A stretch of 64,000 bases of DNA from Nocardiopsis eucommiae (GCA_018388625.1 CP074402.1:2542001-2606000), one strand, 5' to 3'; positions 1 to 10,412 are shown, counted from the first letter of the stretch. Made by a program: numbers and translations. The notes: generated from the sequence alone by a model not told the origin.

Positions 1-687
<687 letters not shown>

Positions 688-754
688 GGGCCGCGCGGGC
701 GCTGGTGTGAACCCGGCGCCCCGTGTCGACCTTCGGGTTGACCCATGACGTCCG

Positions 755-772
755 GATACTCCCCCCAGTATC
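755..772. promoter_or_regulatory. CstR-type operator, distal site before the rhodanese gene
   Basis: GATAC followed by TCCCCCCA and GTATC; the core at 756-771 is ATACTCCCCCCAGTAT. It sits 46 bp before a second copy at 801-817, so the rhodanese promoter region carries two candidate sites. Confidence 0.6.
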
Positions 773-800
773 GGGAGCCCAGGCGTCCCTTTGATTGACG

Positions 801-817
801 GATACCCCCGGAGTATC
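801..817. promoter_or_regulatory. CstR-type operator overlapping the rhodanese promoter
   Basis: GATACCCCCGGAGTATC lies 18 bp before the start codon at 835. A TTGATT (791-796) and TATCGA (814-819) pair with 17-bp spacing could be the promoter, which would place the operator in the spacer and over the -10 box. The block from this operator through GAACAC to the AGGAG ribosome site is nearly repeated at 1445-1480. Confidence 0.65.
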
Positions 818-834
818 GAACACCGAGGAGACAC

Positions 835-1407
835 ATGAACGCCCGCAGTATCGACGTAAGCACCGTGCGCGGCCTGACCGAGAGCGATCCCCACACCCTG
901 TTGGTCGACGTGCGCACCCCCGCCGAGTACGAGAGCTCGCACGTCCCCGGAGCCGTCAACCTGCCGCTCGGCCGGGTCGACGCCCACCTGGAACGCATCG
1001 TCACCGATGCGGGAGGCCGTCTCGTCCTGATCTGCCAGTCGGGGGGTCGGGCCACCCAGTGCCAGGACAAGCTGGCCGCCGCCGGGCTCACGGACACGGT
1101 CGTCATGGAGGGCGGCATGAACGCCTGGGAGGCGCAGGGAGCGCCGCTCGAACGCGGCCCCCGCCGTTGGGCGCTGGAGCGCCAGGTCCGGTTGGTGGCC
1201 GGAGGCATCGTGCTGACCTCCGTGCTCGCTTCGCTGTTCTGGGCTCCCGCCGTGGCGGTCGCGGGCCTCGTGGGCGCCGGTCTGGCCTTCGCGGCGGTGA
1301 CCGACACCTGCGCCATGGGCATGGCCCTCACCCGCCTGCCCTACAACCAGCCGCGCAACGACGTCGACATCGAGGACTCCCTCGCCCGGATCGCGGTTCG
1401 CGGCTGA
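835..1407 (+). CDS. membrane-anchored rhodanese (rhodanese-DUF2892, YgaP-like)
   Basis: A 190-residue sulfurtransferase. Residues 5-105 form a rhodanese domain with catalytic Cys67 in the loop ICQSGGRA. Residues 118-165 are two hydrophobic segments of the DUF2892/YgaP type that anchor it in the membrane with the catalytic domain on the cytoplasmic side. Expected role: accept persulfide sulfur and pass it to thiol acceptors, next to the CstB-like dioxygenase encoded downstream. A GAGGAG ribosome site lies 5 bp before the ATG. Two CstR-type operators precede it, so induction by reactive sulfur is likely. It occupies the place of cstA in the staphylococcal cst operon but lacks the TusA-like domain of CstA. 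The frame is intact. Confidence 0.85.
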   Translation: MNARSIDVSTVRGLTESDPHTLLVDVRTPAEYESSHVPGAVNLPLGRVDAHLERIVTDAGGRLVLICQSGGRATQCQDKLAAAGLTDTVVMEGGMNAWEAQGAPLERGPRRWALERQVRLVAGGIVLTSVLASLFWAPAVAVAGLVGAGLAFAAVTDTCAMGMALTRLPYNQPRNDVDIEDSLARIAVRG

Positions 1408-1444
1408 TCCCGCGCCTTCGCACGTGGCCGCCCTCTCGAAGACG

Positions 1445-1462
1445 GATACTCCCCGGGGTATC
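1445..1462. promoter_or_regulatory. CstR-type operator upstream of the CstB-like gene
   Basis: GATACTCCCCGGGGTATC is the most symmetrical of the four sites and ends 18 bp before the ATG at 1481. With the flanking GG and GAACAC it closely repeats the arrangement at 799-823, so this gene probably has its own repressed promoter in addition to read-through from the rhodanese gene. Confidence 0.65.
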
Positions 1463-1480
1463 GAACACAAGGAGCAGAAC

Positions 1481-2874
1481 ATGTTGCTGGAACGCCTCTA
1501 CGACCACGACCTCGCCCAGGCCAGCTACTTCGTCGGCTGTCAGGCGAGGGAGAGGCGATCGTGGTCGACGCCCGACGGGACATCGACGACTACCTCGACC
1601 TCGCCCGCGAGCACGGCATGCGGATCGTGGCCGTGACCGAGACCCACATCCACGCCGACTACCTCTCCGGCACCCGTGAACTCGCCGCCGCCACCGGGGC
1701 CACCATGTACGTCTCCGGTGAAGGGGGCCGGGATTGGCAGTACGGCTTCGACGCCGAGCGCCTCCGGGACGGTGACGCCGTCACCCTCGGCAACATCACC
1801 GTCCGGGCCCGCCACACACCGGGGCACACCCCGGAACACCTGGCGTTCCTGATCACCGACGGAGCCTTCAGCCGGGAGCCGGGGTACATGATCACCGGCG
1901 ACTTCGTCTTCGCCGGTGACCTCGGCCGCCCCGATCTGCTCGACGAGGCGGCGGGCGGCAGCGGCACCCGGTTCGAGGGCGCCCGCCAGCTGTTCACCAG
2001 TCTGCGGGACGTCTTCCTGACCCTGCCGGACCACGTCCAGGTCCTGCCCGGACACGGCGCGGGCAGCGCCTGCGGCAAGGCCCTCGGCGCGCTCCCGGGG
2101 ACCACCGTCGGGTACGAACGCCTGAACGCGTGGTGGTCGGCGTACCTGCGCGACGACGACATGGCGGGGTTCGTCGAGGAACTGCTCGACGGCCAGCCCG
2201 ACGCCCACGCGTACTTCGCGCGGATGAAGCGCCAGAACAGGGAGGGGCCGCGGGTCCTGGGCGAGCGGAGGCCACTGGCGGCGCTCTCCAACGAGGAGAT
2301 CGCCCGATCGCTGGCGGCGGACTCGGTCGTGTTCGTGGACACCCGGTCCCACGCCGAGGTGCACCGGGGCACCGTCACCGGGGCCCTCAACATCCCCGGC
2401 CCGGCCAAGGCGGCGACCTTCGGTGCCTGGGCGCTGGACCCCGAGACCGAGACCCGGCCGCTGGTCCTCCTCGCTCCCGACGCGGACACCGCCGGATGGG
2501 TGCGGGACCACCTCCTGAGGGTGGGCGTGGACGGGGTCCACGGCTTCACCACCACGAGGGAGGGGCTGCCCGAGAGCGTGCCACCGCGCGTCACGCCGGA
2601 GGAGCTCGCCGGTGTCGACACCGGGCTGGTGTTGGACGTGCGCAGCAGGGGCGAGTACGCGGAGGGGCACATCCCCGGCTCCACACAGCTCAGCGCGGGA
2701 CGTGTGCTCTGGAACCTCGACGCGCTGCCGCGTGAGGCCACCATCGTCAGCTACTGCGGCTCCGGTGTCCGCAGCTCCGTGGCCTCCTCCGCGCTGAGAC
2801 GCGCCGGTTACGACGTGGTCGAACTCGACCGCGGATACGCGGACTGGGTGAGCGCCGGGGAGCCCTCGGCCTGA
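1481..2874 (+). CDS. cstB: CstB-like persulfide dioxygenase-rhodanese (frameshift near 1545)
   Basis: A metallo-beta-lactamase-fold persulfide dioxygenase with tandem rhodanese domains, about 464 residues. The N-terminal part carries the iron-site motifs THIHADYLSG, HTPGHTPEH, ITGDFVFAGDLGR and LPGHGAGSACG. The first rhodanese-like domain (about 2290-2555) has no Cys in its active loop and looks inactive; the second (about 2600-2865) has CGSGVRSS with a catalytic Cys. That order, dioxygenase, pseudo-rhodanese, rhodanese, is the CstB layout. It should oxidise low-molecular-weight persulfides and release thiosulfate. Residues 1-22 are read from 1481, and the rest is one frame over: the run GCGAGGGAG needs one more G to give GCQARGEAIVVDA. 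I take this as a base-calling error. An AAGGAG ribosome site lies 8 bp before the ATG. Confidence 0.85.
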
Positions 2875-2923
2875 CCGGGTCGGGGGTCGACGCGCCGGGC
2901 GCGGATCACGGAGGAAGAGCAAC

Positions 2924-3789
2924 ATGGAGTACCAGATCGTCCTGACCCTGGCCCTGGCCGTGGTGGTGGGGCTGGCCCTCGGGCTGTTGGGAGGCGGCGG
3001 TTCCATCCTCATGGTTCCCCTGCTCACCTACGTCGCGGGCATGGAACCCAAAGAGGCCATCGCCGCCTCCCTGTTCGTCGTGGGTGTCACCTCGCTGGTC
3101 AGTACGGTCGCGCACGCCAGAGCGGGGAACGTCCGCTGGCGGACCGGGCTGGTCTTCGGGGCGGCGGGCATGGCCGGGGCGCTGTTGGGAGGGCTGGTCG
3201 GCGGACACCTGCCGGGCACTCTGCTGATGGTCGCGTTCGCGCTCATGATGGTCGCGACCGCCGTGACCATGATCCGTGGGCGACGCGGTGGCGGAGAGGG
3301 ACACGCGGCCCACGGGTCGCCGCCTCTCCGGAGGATCGTCCTCGACGGCCTGGCTGTCGGCGCGGTCACCGGTCTGGTCGGGGCGGGGGAGGGTTCCTCG
3401 TCGTGCCCGCCCTCGTGCTGCTCGGCGGTCTGGCCATGCCCGCGGCGGTGGGCACCTCCCTGCTGGTGATCGCGATGAAGTCCTTCGCCGGGCTCGGCGG
3501 TTACCTGACCACGGTGAGCCTGGACTGGGCCCTGGTCGCGGCGATCAGCGCCCTGGCGGTGGCCGGTTCGCTCCTCGGCGCGCTTCTGACGCCTCGGGTT
3601 CCCGAGACCGCCCTGCGTCGGGGCTTCGGGGTCTTCGTACTGGCCATGGGCGTGTTCGTGCTCACCCAGGAGCTCCCGGCGGCCTTCGGTCAGATCCTCG
3701 TCGTGGGGGCGGCGGTCCTGGCGGGCGGGGCCCTGGTGTGCCGCCTGATCGGGGACGCCTGTCCGTTGCCGCTGAGGCCGCAGACCTGA
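2924..3789 (+). CDS. TauE/SafE-family sulfite exporter (frameshift near 3388)
   Basis: A polytopic membrane protein of the TauE/SafE (DUF81) family, about 288 residues with some eight hydrophobic segments. The N-terminal half shows the family signature LALGLLGGGGSILMVPLL; the second half repeats it as LVGAGGGFLVVPALVLLGGL once the frame is corrected. As written the frame breaks at GGGGCGGGGGAGGG; one additional G joins the two open frames (2924-3469 and 3403-3789). The likely job is to export sulfite or a related sulfur oxyanion made by the upstream dioxygenase. A GGAGGAAG ribosome site precedes the ATG, 49 bp after the cstB stop. A strong terminator follows, so it ends the cst-type operon. 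Confidence 0.8.
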
Positions 3790-3792
3790 CGG

Positions 3793-3833
3793 AGGTCCGG
3801 CCGGGACCGCCGATGGTCCCGGCCGGACCTTTT
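3793..3833 (+). terminator. Rho-independent terminator of the cst locus
   Basis: A perfect 16-bp stem (3793-3808 with 3815-3830), 6-nt loop GCCGAT, then TTTT. It starts 4 bp after the TauE stop codon. Confidence 0.9.
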
Positions 3834-4039
3834 CGCTCGTGGCGTGCGACGGGAGTCCGGTCGACGCGCGCGGCGAGGAGCGCGGCGCCCAGGGCGAGAG
3901 CCGCCGGTGTCGGTAGAGGAGAGGCCGGGAGGGCCTCTGGTGGGAGGCCGTGGCGTACTGGGAGCCGTGTCGCCCTCCGAGCCGCCCGGTGCCGGTGGTG
4001 TCGAGGTCGGACGCCTCCGGCGCAGGGAAGGGAATCTGT

Positions 4040-4069
4040 CTTCGAGGACAGTTCTCGCTGTTCTCGAAG
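4040..4069. other. hairpin in an AT-richer intergenic stretch (3834-4441)
   Basis: The 600 bp between the TauE terminator and the LPMO gene holds no gene I can support. From about 4030 to 4330 it is clearly AT-richer than its surroundings. Arms CTTCGAGGACAG and CTGTTCTCGAAG (one mismatch) form a 12-bp stem with a 6-nt loop; a competing small hairpin CTGTC/GACAG (4036-4051) overlaps it. A minus-strand frame entering at 4182 begins with unusually mixed amino acids but then turns into Arg/Pro-rich shadow sequence. Function unknown. Confidence 0.3.
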
Positions 4070-4222
4070 AGGTTGTGGAGAGAATACCCCAGGGCCTTTT
4101 CAGTAGACCAGTCGATCTTCTGATAAGAGTCTTTCCAGTTTGGAGGGTCGTCCGGTCGATGCCCTGGCAGTACCAGCGACACGGGTTCGTAGTGGTACCC
4201 GGTTCCAAGGTCAGAACGGGTC

Positions 4223-4252
4223 TTGACGACGGAATTGGGGGCTGCCTACTCT
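4223..4252 (+). promoter_or_regulatory. candidate sigma-70-type promoter for the LPMO gene
   Basis: TTGACG (4223-4228) and TACTCT (4247-4252) with 18-bp spacing, about 190 bp before the LPMO start, in the AT-richer part of the intergenic region. An imperfect dyad ACAGGGAATT/AATTCCTGT follows at about 4277-4299. Confidence 0.4.
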
Positions 4253-4441
4253 GCTCGTCAACAGGATGAGGAATGACAGGGAATTTCCGAATTCCTGTAG
4301 GCGCCGACACTCGCGAACACGGGAATTGTTCGACCCCCATGGACGCGAACCGAGCCGTCCTGGGCCGGCCGACGGTCCGGGTCCCCCGCTGCGACCCCGG
4401 GTGTGCTCCGGGGTTCGTAACCCCCAGAAGGGTGAGACCTC

Positions 4442-4957
4442 ATGAAGTTCCCCAAGCTCCGCAACACCGCCGCCGTGGCCGCCGCCACCGCACTCCTCTT
4501 CACCCTCATGCCCGCCGGGACCGCGAGCGCCCACGGATACATCTCCAACCCCCAGAGCCGACAGGCCCAGTGCGCCGCCGGTGTGGTCGACTGTGGGCAG
4601 ATCCGCTGGGAGCCGCAGAGCGTCGAGGGCCCCAAGGGCCTGATGAGCTGTTCCGGTGGCAACTCGCGCTTCGCCGAGCTGGACGACAACAACTACGGCT
4701 GGCGCGTGACCGACGTCAGTACCAACGCCACCTTCAACTGGACGATCACCGCCGCCCACTCCACCTCCACGTGGGAGTACTTCATCAACGGCAACCGCGT
4801 CGCCAGCTTCAACGACAACGGCGCCCGGCCCCCGGCGAACTTCAGCCACAACGTCAACCTCTCCGGGTACAGCGGTCGCCAGACCGTGCTGGCCCGCTGG
4901 AACGTGGCCGACACGGGCAACGCCTTCTACGCCTGCGTCGACGTCAACATCCGCTGA
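4442..4957 (+). CDS. secreted lytic polysaccharide monooxygenase, AA10 family
   Basis: A 171-residue secreted copper enzyme. Residues 1-30 are a Sec signal peptide ending TASA, so His31 becomes the mature N-terminus; with His106 (TITAAHSTSTW) it forms the histidine brace. Phe162 in NAFYACVDV sits at the axial position common in AA10. The mature protein is about 141 residues, a catalytic domain only with no carbohydrate-binding module. It should cleave crystalline chitin or cellulose oxidatively; the sequence does not decide which. The frame is intact. A GC hairpin terminator follows. Another extracellular polysaccharide enzyme (GH16) lies at 35285-36169 but is not linked. Confidence 0.9.
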   Translation: MKFPKLRNTAAVAAATALLFTLMPAGTASAHGYISNPQSRQAQCAAGVVDCGQIRWEPQSVEGPKGLMSCSGGNSRFAELDDNNYGWRVTDVSTNATFNWTITAAHSTSTWEYFINGNRVASFNDNGARPPANFSHNVNLSGYSGRQTVLARWNVADTGNAFYACVDVNIR

Positions 4958-4979
4958 TGAGGACGCGCTGAGGTACGGC

Positions 4980-5014
4980 GCGCCCCGGCCCGAGCATTCC
5001 CCGGGCCGGGGCGC
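4980..5014 (+). terminator. GC-rich hairpin terminator after the LPMO gene
   Basis: A perfect 13-bp stem (4980-4992 with 5002-5014) around a 9-nt loop, 22 bp after the stop codon. No T-run follows, as is common in actinomycetes. Confidence 0.7.
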
Positions 5015-5093
5015 CCCGCGTTCGGCGCCGGGCGCGGCACCCCGGCGGTACGGCCGGTGCGGTGATGTCGGCGGGATGTGGTTGTCTCCTCTC

Positions 5094-5453
5094 ATGGCTG
5101 TTGAGATCGAGCGGTTCCTGCGGTTGGTGCACGCGCTTCCGGAGTGTGAGGGTCAGGACTCGGAGCGCTACACGACGTTCCGGGTACGGGGGCGGCCCTT
5201 CGGCTACCTGTGGCCGCGCACCGCCACCGTGGGGCTGAAGCAGACCCTGATCGAGCAGGCCGCGCTGGTCGCGGAACGGCCCGAGGTCTTCGAGGAACAG
5301 TTCACCGCGGGCGGGTTCGGGTGGGTGGTGGTCCAGCTGGACGGGATCGATCTGGCCGAACTCAGCGAACTCACCCTGGAGGCCTGGTATCTGACCGCGC
5401 CCGAGGAACTGCTCGCCGCCCCGCCCTCCCCGGAGTCCCTCGTGCGCGCCTGA
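5094..5453 (+). CDS. MmcQ/YjbR family protein
   Basis: A 119-residue protein of the MmcQ/YjbR fold, a small alpha/beta domain often called DNA-binding by resemblance to CyaY-like folds but without an established biochemical role. Typical features are an early helix (VEIERFLRLVHALPE), the YTTFRVRGRPFGYLWP strand pair and a C-terminal EAWYLTAPEELL helix. I start at ATG 5094 because the upstream ATG at 5076 adds only MWLSPL, which the family lacks. It stands alone between the LPMO and acetyltransferase genes. The frame is intact. Confidence 0.7.
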   Translation: MAVEIERFLRLVHALPECEGQDSERYTTFRVRGRPFGYLWPRTATVGLKQTLIEQAALVAERPEVFEEQFTAGGFGWVVVQLDGIDLAELSELTLEAWYLTAPEELLAAPPSPESLVRA

Positions 5454-5563
5454 ACGTGACCCCCTCGCTCGCAGCCCGGGGCTCCGAGCCGTGAGCGCGG
5501 GTCACCGCCCCGAGTGTGGAAACCAGGTGCGTTCCGCGCGGATCCGTGCTGGGATCGTGCGCC

Positions 5564-6361
5564 ATGGACCACCATCACGAGACCGACCTGCTGGACCGGA
5601 TGGACCGGAACTTCGCGGAACACGCGTGCCACCTGCACCGGCACCTGGACGGCGCCACCGTCACGGAGTCCGGTGACCTCATGGTCGCGGACAGCGGTCT
5701 GGACGACGACACCTTCAACATCGTGGCCTCGGCCCGCTTCACCGACGCCGACGCCGGGGCCCGCGTCGACGGAACCGTCCGGTCCCTGGCCCGTACCGGC
5801 CGTCCCTTCTCCTGGTGGGTGGGGCCCACCGCACGGCCGACGGACCTCTCCGACCACCTGACGGCGGCCGGGCTGCCAGCGTCCGAACACGAGACCGCGA
5901 TGTGGGCGGAGCTGGACTCCCTCCCCGCGGTTCCCGACAGGGGACTGGACATTCGCCGGGCGCGCACGCCTGAGGAACTCGCCGACCACGCCGCCGTCCT
6001 GGCCGCGAACTGGACCCCGCCGGCCGAGACCGTACGCCGCTTCTTCGCCCTGGCCGCTCCACGGGCCCTGAGGGAGGGGTCCCCGGCCCGCTACCTGGTC
6101 GGGTACGCGGACGGCCGACCGGTCTGCTCGGCCGAGGTGTTCCTGCACGCCGGGGTCGCCGGGATCTACGACATCGCCACCCTGGCCAGCCACCGCCGAC
6201 GCGGCCACGGCGGCGCCATGACGCTCGCCGCGCTCCACACCGCCCTGGGGGAGGGACACCGTGTGGCGGTCCTCCAGGCCTCCGCCGACGGTGAGCCGGT
6301 CTACCGCCGCCTGGGGTTCGGCGCCTGCGGCCGGTACACCGAACACGCCCTCACGCCCTGA
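5564..6361 (+). CDS. GNAT-family N-acetyltransferase
   Basis: A 265-residue protein with an unassigned N-terminal half and a C-terminal GNAT domain (about residues 130-265). The acetyl-CoA loop is visible as [20 protein letters not shown], and the end [19 protein letters not shown] is the usual last strand. The substrate cannot be told. ATG 5564 ([15 protein letters not shown]) was chosen over the upstream in-frame ATG at 5516, whose extra residues look like non-coding translation. It converges on the response-regulator gene 9 bp downstream. The frame is intact. Confidence 0.75.
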   Translation: MDHHHETDLLDRMDRNFAEHACHLHRHLDGATVTESGDLMVADSGLDDDTFNIVASARFTDADAGARVDGTVRSLARTGRPFSWWVGPTARPTDLSDHLTAAGLPASEHETAMWAELDSLPAVPDRGLDIRRARTPEELADHAAVLAANWTPPAETVRRFFALAAPRALREGSPARYLVGYADGRPVCSAEVFLHAGVAGIYDIATLASHRRRGHGGAMTLAALHTALGEGHRVAVLQASADGEPVYRRLGFGACGRYTEHALTP

Positions 6362-6370
6362 ACCGCCGCG

Positions 6371-7033
6371 TCACTCGGGGCGTTCCCGCAGGTAGGTGAG
6401 GACGGCCATGACACGGCGGTCCACGTCCGTGCCCTCCGGCGGCAGGTCCAGCTTGGCGAGGATGTTGCCGATGTGCTTGCCCACGGTGGGCTCGGAGATC
6501 ACCAGGTCCCGGGCGATCCGGGAGTTGGACCGGCCCTCCGCGAGCAGCGCGAGGACCTCGCGTTCACGCTCGGAGAGGCGTTCCAGGAGTGTGCCGCGAC
6601 GGCGGACCAGCTGCCGCACGACGGCCGGGTCGATCACCGTCCCGCCACGGTGCACCCTGCGCAGGGTGTCCGCGAAGTCGGCCACGTCCACCACCCTCTC
6701 CTTGAGGACGTAGCCGATGCCCCGGCCGTCGTGGGAGTCGAGGAGCTCCGCCGCGTAGCTGGACTCCACGTACTGGCTGAGCGCCACGACGGGCAGGCCC
6801 GGGCGTTCGCGGCGCAACCGGACGGCGGCCCGCAGGCCCTCGTCACCGAAGTCCGGCGGCATGCGGATGTCGGTGACCACGAGGTCGGGGCCGTGCGCGG
6901 CGACCGCCTCCACCAGGGCCTCGGCGTCACCCACCGCCTCGGCCACCTCGAACCCGAACCTGCGCAGAAGGCCCGCGAGGCCCTCACGCAGCAGGGCGCC
7001 GTCCTCGGCCAGCACTACCCGGATGGGGGACAA
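6371..7033 (-). CDS. NarL/LuxR-type response regulator
   Basis: A 220-residue response regulator with a receiver domain at residues 1-122 (acidic pair Glu10-Asp11, phosphoacceptor Asp55 in VVTDIRMPP, Lys111 in YVLKERV) and a LuxR helix-turn-helix at about 150-215 ([22 protein letters not shown]). The proposed start is TTG at 7033, which overlaps the 3' end of the sensor kinase gene by 19 bp and implies translational coupling. The pair forms a two-component system whose signal is unknown. The frame is intact. Confidence 0.85.
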   Translation of the reverse strand: MSPIRVVLAEDGALLREGLAGLLRRFGFEVAEAVGDAEALVEAVAAHGPDLVVTDIRMPPDFGDEGLRAAVRLRRERPGLPVVALSQYVESSYAAELLDSHDGRGIGYVLKERVVDVADFADTLRRVHRGGTVIDPAVVRQLVRRRGTLLERLSEREREVLALLAEGRSNSRIARDLVISEPTVGKHIGNILAKLDLPPEGTDVDRRVMAVLTYLRERPE

Positions 7034-8397
7034 GGGATCTCCGCTCTCAGCCGCGTGGGTCCACCGGCCGGACTGGACAACAGGACACGGCCGCCCACGA
7101 CGGCGACCCGGTCGGCCAGCCCCGTCAGCCCCGTACCGCGCTCGGGATCGGCGCCGCCCCGCCCGTCGTCGACGGTCTCCAGCACCAACGTGTCACCGTC
7201 CAGCGAGGCGTTCAACCGGACGGAGCGGGCCCCGGCGTGCTTGGCGACGTTGCCCAGCGACTCGGCGGCCACGTAGTAGGCGGTGCTCTCCACGTGGGCG
7301 GGCAGTCGCCGGGGCAGGTCCACACGGACGCGGACCGGAACGGGAGAGCGGTCGGCCAGTTCGGGGAGAGCGGCGGGCAGTCCGCGGTCGCTGAGGACCT
7401 TGGGGTGGATTCCGTGCACGATCTCCCGCAGTGAGCCGATGATCTCCTTGGCCTGCCCGTGCACGGAGGCCAGGGTCCGTTCCATGTCGCTGCCGGGCGG
7501 GGCGTCCATCCGGGCCAGCCCGATCTGCATGGCCAGGGAGATGAGCTGCTGCTGGGCGCCGTCGTGCAGGTCGCGTTCGATACGTCGGCGCTCGGTCTCG
7601 AAGGCGTCCACCAGGCGGGCGCGGGACCGGGTCACCTCCACCAGTTCCGAACGCAGCTCCTCGGTACCGTGGTCCTCCAGCAGCAGGCGGGCCAGCACGG
7701 CGTGCGCGTGCGCGGTGATGGCCGCGACGTACGGCGTGACCAGCAGCAGGACGGCACCGGCCAGGACCAGCGGGAGGGTGGCCCCCGGTGCGTCGAACGC
7801 CCACGGGAAGAGGGTGACAGTCCGTCCCAGGGCGGTGATCGCCGGGGTGGCGAGCAGGTAGGCGCCCAGGGCGGGGAACAGGTACAGCACGCTCCAGCTG
7901 ACGGCGTCGACCACCGTGACCAGCAGGAGCAGGTACGCGAACGCGCGCCAGGTCGCGGGCTCGGTGTACCGCGCGCGGACCCAGACGAGCACGCCCCGCC
8001 CGGTGGGTCGATGCCCTCCCGTGATCGGCGGGTGGACCAGGCGCAGCCGCCACCGCTCCAGCCGGGCCACGGGCACCGCGACCAGGGGGCCGAAGGCCAG
8101 GAGGAGGGCGAGACCGGCGGCCAGCAGGGTGATCAGGAGCCAGGTGGGGTGGTCCCGGCCCGTGGCCATCTCCTCCACGGCCGTGCCCAGGGCGAGGAGG
8201 GGGAAGGTGATCGGGAGGAGCAGTGTGGTGAGCACCGTTCCGACGACCACGGACGAGGCCAGGTACCCCAGGCTCCGCCACGGCCAGGAGGACAGGGGGA
8301 AGCGCCGTGTGCGCAACGCCTCCAGCGGGGTGCGCGCCGGGCCCGCCCGGCCGGGGGCCGGGGGACCGGGCGCCGGGGTGTCGGTCTGCTCGCTCAC
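7015..8397 (-). CDS. sensor histidine kinase, HisKA_3 type
   Basis: About 460 residues. The N-terminal half holds several hydrophobic segments in two groups ([20 protein letters not shown] onward, and the [13 protein letters not shown] to [11 protein letters not shown] stretch). It is followed by the dimerisation/phosphoacceptor motif [17 protein letters not shown] and an HATPase domain ending [23 protein letters not shown]. It phosphorylates the NarL-type partner encoded just downstream. I prefer GTG 8397 (SEQTDTPAP...) over the GTG at 8448, whose extra residues (GRPFCPAPRCRAY) look non-coding. It resembles the DesK/LiaS class; the stimulus is not visible. Confidence 0.8.
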   Translation of the reverse strand: MSEQTDTPAPGPPAPGRAGPARTPLEALRTRRFPLSSWPWRSLGYLASSVVVGTVLTTLLLPITFPLLALGTAVEEMATGRDHPTWLLITLLAAGLALLLAFGPLVAVPVARLERWRLRLVHPPITGGHRPTGRGVLVWVRARYTEPATWRAFAYLLLLVTVVDAVSWSVLYLFPALGAYLLATPAITALGRTVTLFPWAFDAPGATLPLVLAGAVLLLVTPYVAAITAHAHAVLARLLLEDHGTEELRSELVEVTRSRARLVDAFETERRRIERDLHDGAQQQLISLAMQIGLARMDAPPGSDMERTLASVHGQAKEIIGSLREIVHGIHPKVLSDRGLPAALPELADRSPVPVRVRVDLPRRLPAHVESTAYYVAAESLGNVAKHAGARSVRLNASLDGDTLVLETVDDGRGGADPERGTGLTGLADRVAVVGGRVLLSSPAGGPTRLRAEIPCPPSG

Positions 8398-8482
8398 GGG
8401 CCCAACGTACGCCCGACACCGGGGCGCCGGACAGAAGGGACGCCCCACCCTCGGCTACGTGTCCGCCCCACCCGGACGAGGA

Positions 8483-10248
8483 TCAGGTCCCGATGATCCC
8501 GCCGTCGTCCTTGCGCACCACCACGACCGCCGACCGGGGCCGACCGGCCGGATCGAACCCCGGCCAGTTGCTCAGCGCTCGCGGGTCCTCCGCCGTGGGC
8601 TCTCCCAGGCCGGGCGCGGCCGACCCCGGCCCCTGGACGGTCACGAACAGGGTCCGTTGGTCGGGGCTGGCCGCCGTTCCCGCGATGCCGCACCCGGGCG
8701 GGCCGGTCAGGAACCGCCGCACCTCGCCGCTCTCGGGGTCGGCGCACAGCAGCGCGCTGTTGCCCACCAGTTCGCGGGAGTTCCCGGAGGGGTCCCCGAG
8801 CCGGACCACGTCGGTCCGGATCCACAGGCGTCCGTCCTCACCGCAGTGGACCCCGCCCGGGGAGGCGAAGACCGCTCCCCGCTCCTGGCCGGAGGTGGTC
8901 CCGCCAGCGGTGGCGAACTCCTGCCAGGAGAACAGGGTCGCGCCCGGGTCGCTGGCGCCCTCGGTCCAGGACAGCACACGGCCGCCGTCGGCGGAGGCCT
9001 CCGGGAGGTAGACCCTCCCGCTCACGGGGTGCACCGCCGGTGTCCCCGGCCCCCTGAGCTCGGTGGCGCCCACCGCGTCGGCGGCCTCACGGGCCCTCAA
9101 CAACACGTCGGCCTGGTCGGCGAAGCCGTCACGCGTGGTCAGGCCGGTGCGTCCGTGGACCAGCGGCAGCCAGGTACCCAGCCCGTCGGAGTCCAGCCGG
9201 GCCACGTGGAGGACGCCCTCGTCCAGCGGGCCCGGGCTCCGGCCCTGGGTGGTGCGCCAGGGGTGCTCGGCCACGAACTTGTACAGGTGTGTGGGGTCGC
9301 TCATGTAGACGACCGCCCGGCCGCGTGACTCGGTGACGGCCGCGCCGCCGTGCGCGATCCGGCCCATCGCGGTGTGCTTGACCGGTGCCGAGGACGGGCT
9401 CAGGGGTCGATCTCCACGGTCCAGCCGAACCGGTGCGCCTCGTTGGGTTCACCGGCCAGGTCGAAGCGTCCCAGGTGGGTGTGCCAGCCGTAGGAGGCCT
9501 CGCCCGAGGTGAGCCCGTAGCGGCGCTGGGACTCGGTGGGGGACCAACCCTGGGTCCGGGTCCCGAACACGTCGGTGAGCGTATCCTCCCCGGTCAGGTA
9601 GGTCCCCCAGGGGTGCTGGCGTGGGCGGTGCCGCCGATGACCCCGGTCGGGTCCGTGGCGGTCTCCAGGCTCCGGTGCCCGGCGAGCGGTCCGGACAGGG
9701 TGGTGGGTGAACTGGCCGTGAGCCGCCGGTTGAGTTCGTCGTCGATCACCCTCCAGCGGCCGTCCGTCAGTTCGACGCGGGCGATGGTCACGCCGAGGAG
9801 GCCATCTCCTTGTCGGTGCGCTCCACGGTGGCCGAGCGCCCTCCGTCCGCGTGCAGCAGCACCGGGTCGGCCCAGGAGTGGTTGATCACGAGCAGCCCGC
9901 GCCGACCGCCGTCGTGCCCGGGGTGCAGGGGGACGTAGGTCAGTCCGCTGTGTCCGGTGCCGACCTGGCGGGCGGCCTCCGTCGCGGTGTCGGAGGCGTC
10001 GGGCCGCCACGACGGGGTCCCCGGTGCAGCGGCGCGCCCCAGGGGAGCAGGACCCGGGCGGTGTATCCGGGCGGGACGGTGAGACCGTCGGCGTGGGCGA
10101 CCGGCACGCCGGTGAAGGTGGGTGCCGCTCCGGTGTCGAGGGCGGCCAGGGCCGGGCGGAGGGTGCCGCCGAACAGGGCGGCCGTGGTCAGGACCCCGAG
10201 CCCCGCTCCGCCGCGAAGGACCTGACGACGGTTGGGTCCGTGTTCCAT
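8483..10248 (-). pseudogene. PhoX-like (DUF839) Tat-exported phosphatase, frame broken at least four times
   Basis: The start at 10248 encodes a Tat signal peptide (RRQVLRGGAGLGVLTTAALFGG). Family segments then appear in turn in different minus frames: VPPGYTARVLLPWG, then GLTYVPLHPG and LLVINHSWADPV, then WRVIDDELNRRLTA with the SLETATDPTGVIGGTAH stretch, then a long C-terminal segment (MGRIAHGGAAV to the end at 8483, including PGGVHCGEDGRLWI and NSALLCADPESGEVRRFLTGP). Order and length (about 590 residues) fit a complete PhoX-type calcium/iron phosphatase. The breaks fall in G/C runs like those elsewhere in the window, so the gene may be intact in the cell. A divergent promoter region separates it from rpmG. 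Confidence 0.65.
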
Positions 10249-10361
10249 GGGTTCTCCTTCGGCCGCATCCGTGCTTTTGTAGTGAGATTATTACTCTAAG
10301 TAGTTTTTCCTGCGCATTCGGGTATGCGGCACTCCGTGGCGGGGTCGGATGTTCATGGGAA

Positions 10362-10376
10362 TGAAAACGGTTATCG
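10362..10376. promoter_or_regulatory. candidate Zur box upstream of rpmG-rpmE2
   Basis: TGAAAACGGTTATCG matches the actinobacterial Zur consensus as I recall it (TGAAAATGATTTTCA) at 11 of 15 positions and lies 36 bp before rpmG. An AT-rich patch at 10276-10312 may hold the promoter. Zn-independent L33/L31 paralogues are classical Zur targets, which supports the reading. Confidence 0.5.
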
Positions 10377-10412
10377 GTTGGTTGGAAGGCCTGACACCCC
10401 AAGGAGGCGCCC

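Noticed and set aside
3028..4182. A 384-codon minus-strand gene whose first 50 codons (from 4182) have a mixed, protein-like composition
   Set aside because: It soon becomes Arg/Pro/His-rich shadow sequence antisense to TauE, crosses a terminator, and shows no ribosome site or known motif. The first part is kept only as a query in the findings.
4277..4299. An inverted repeat ACAGGGAATT/AATTCCTGT as an operator for the LPMO gene
   Set aside because: The arms differ by one inserted base and there is no regulator nearby or second copy; too weak to list as a separate site.
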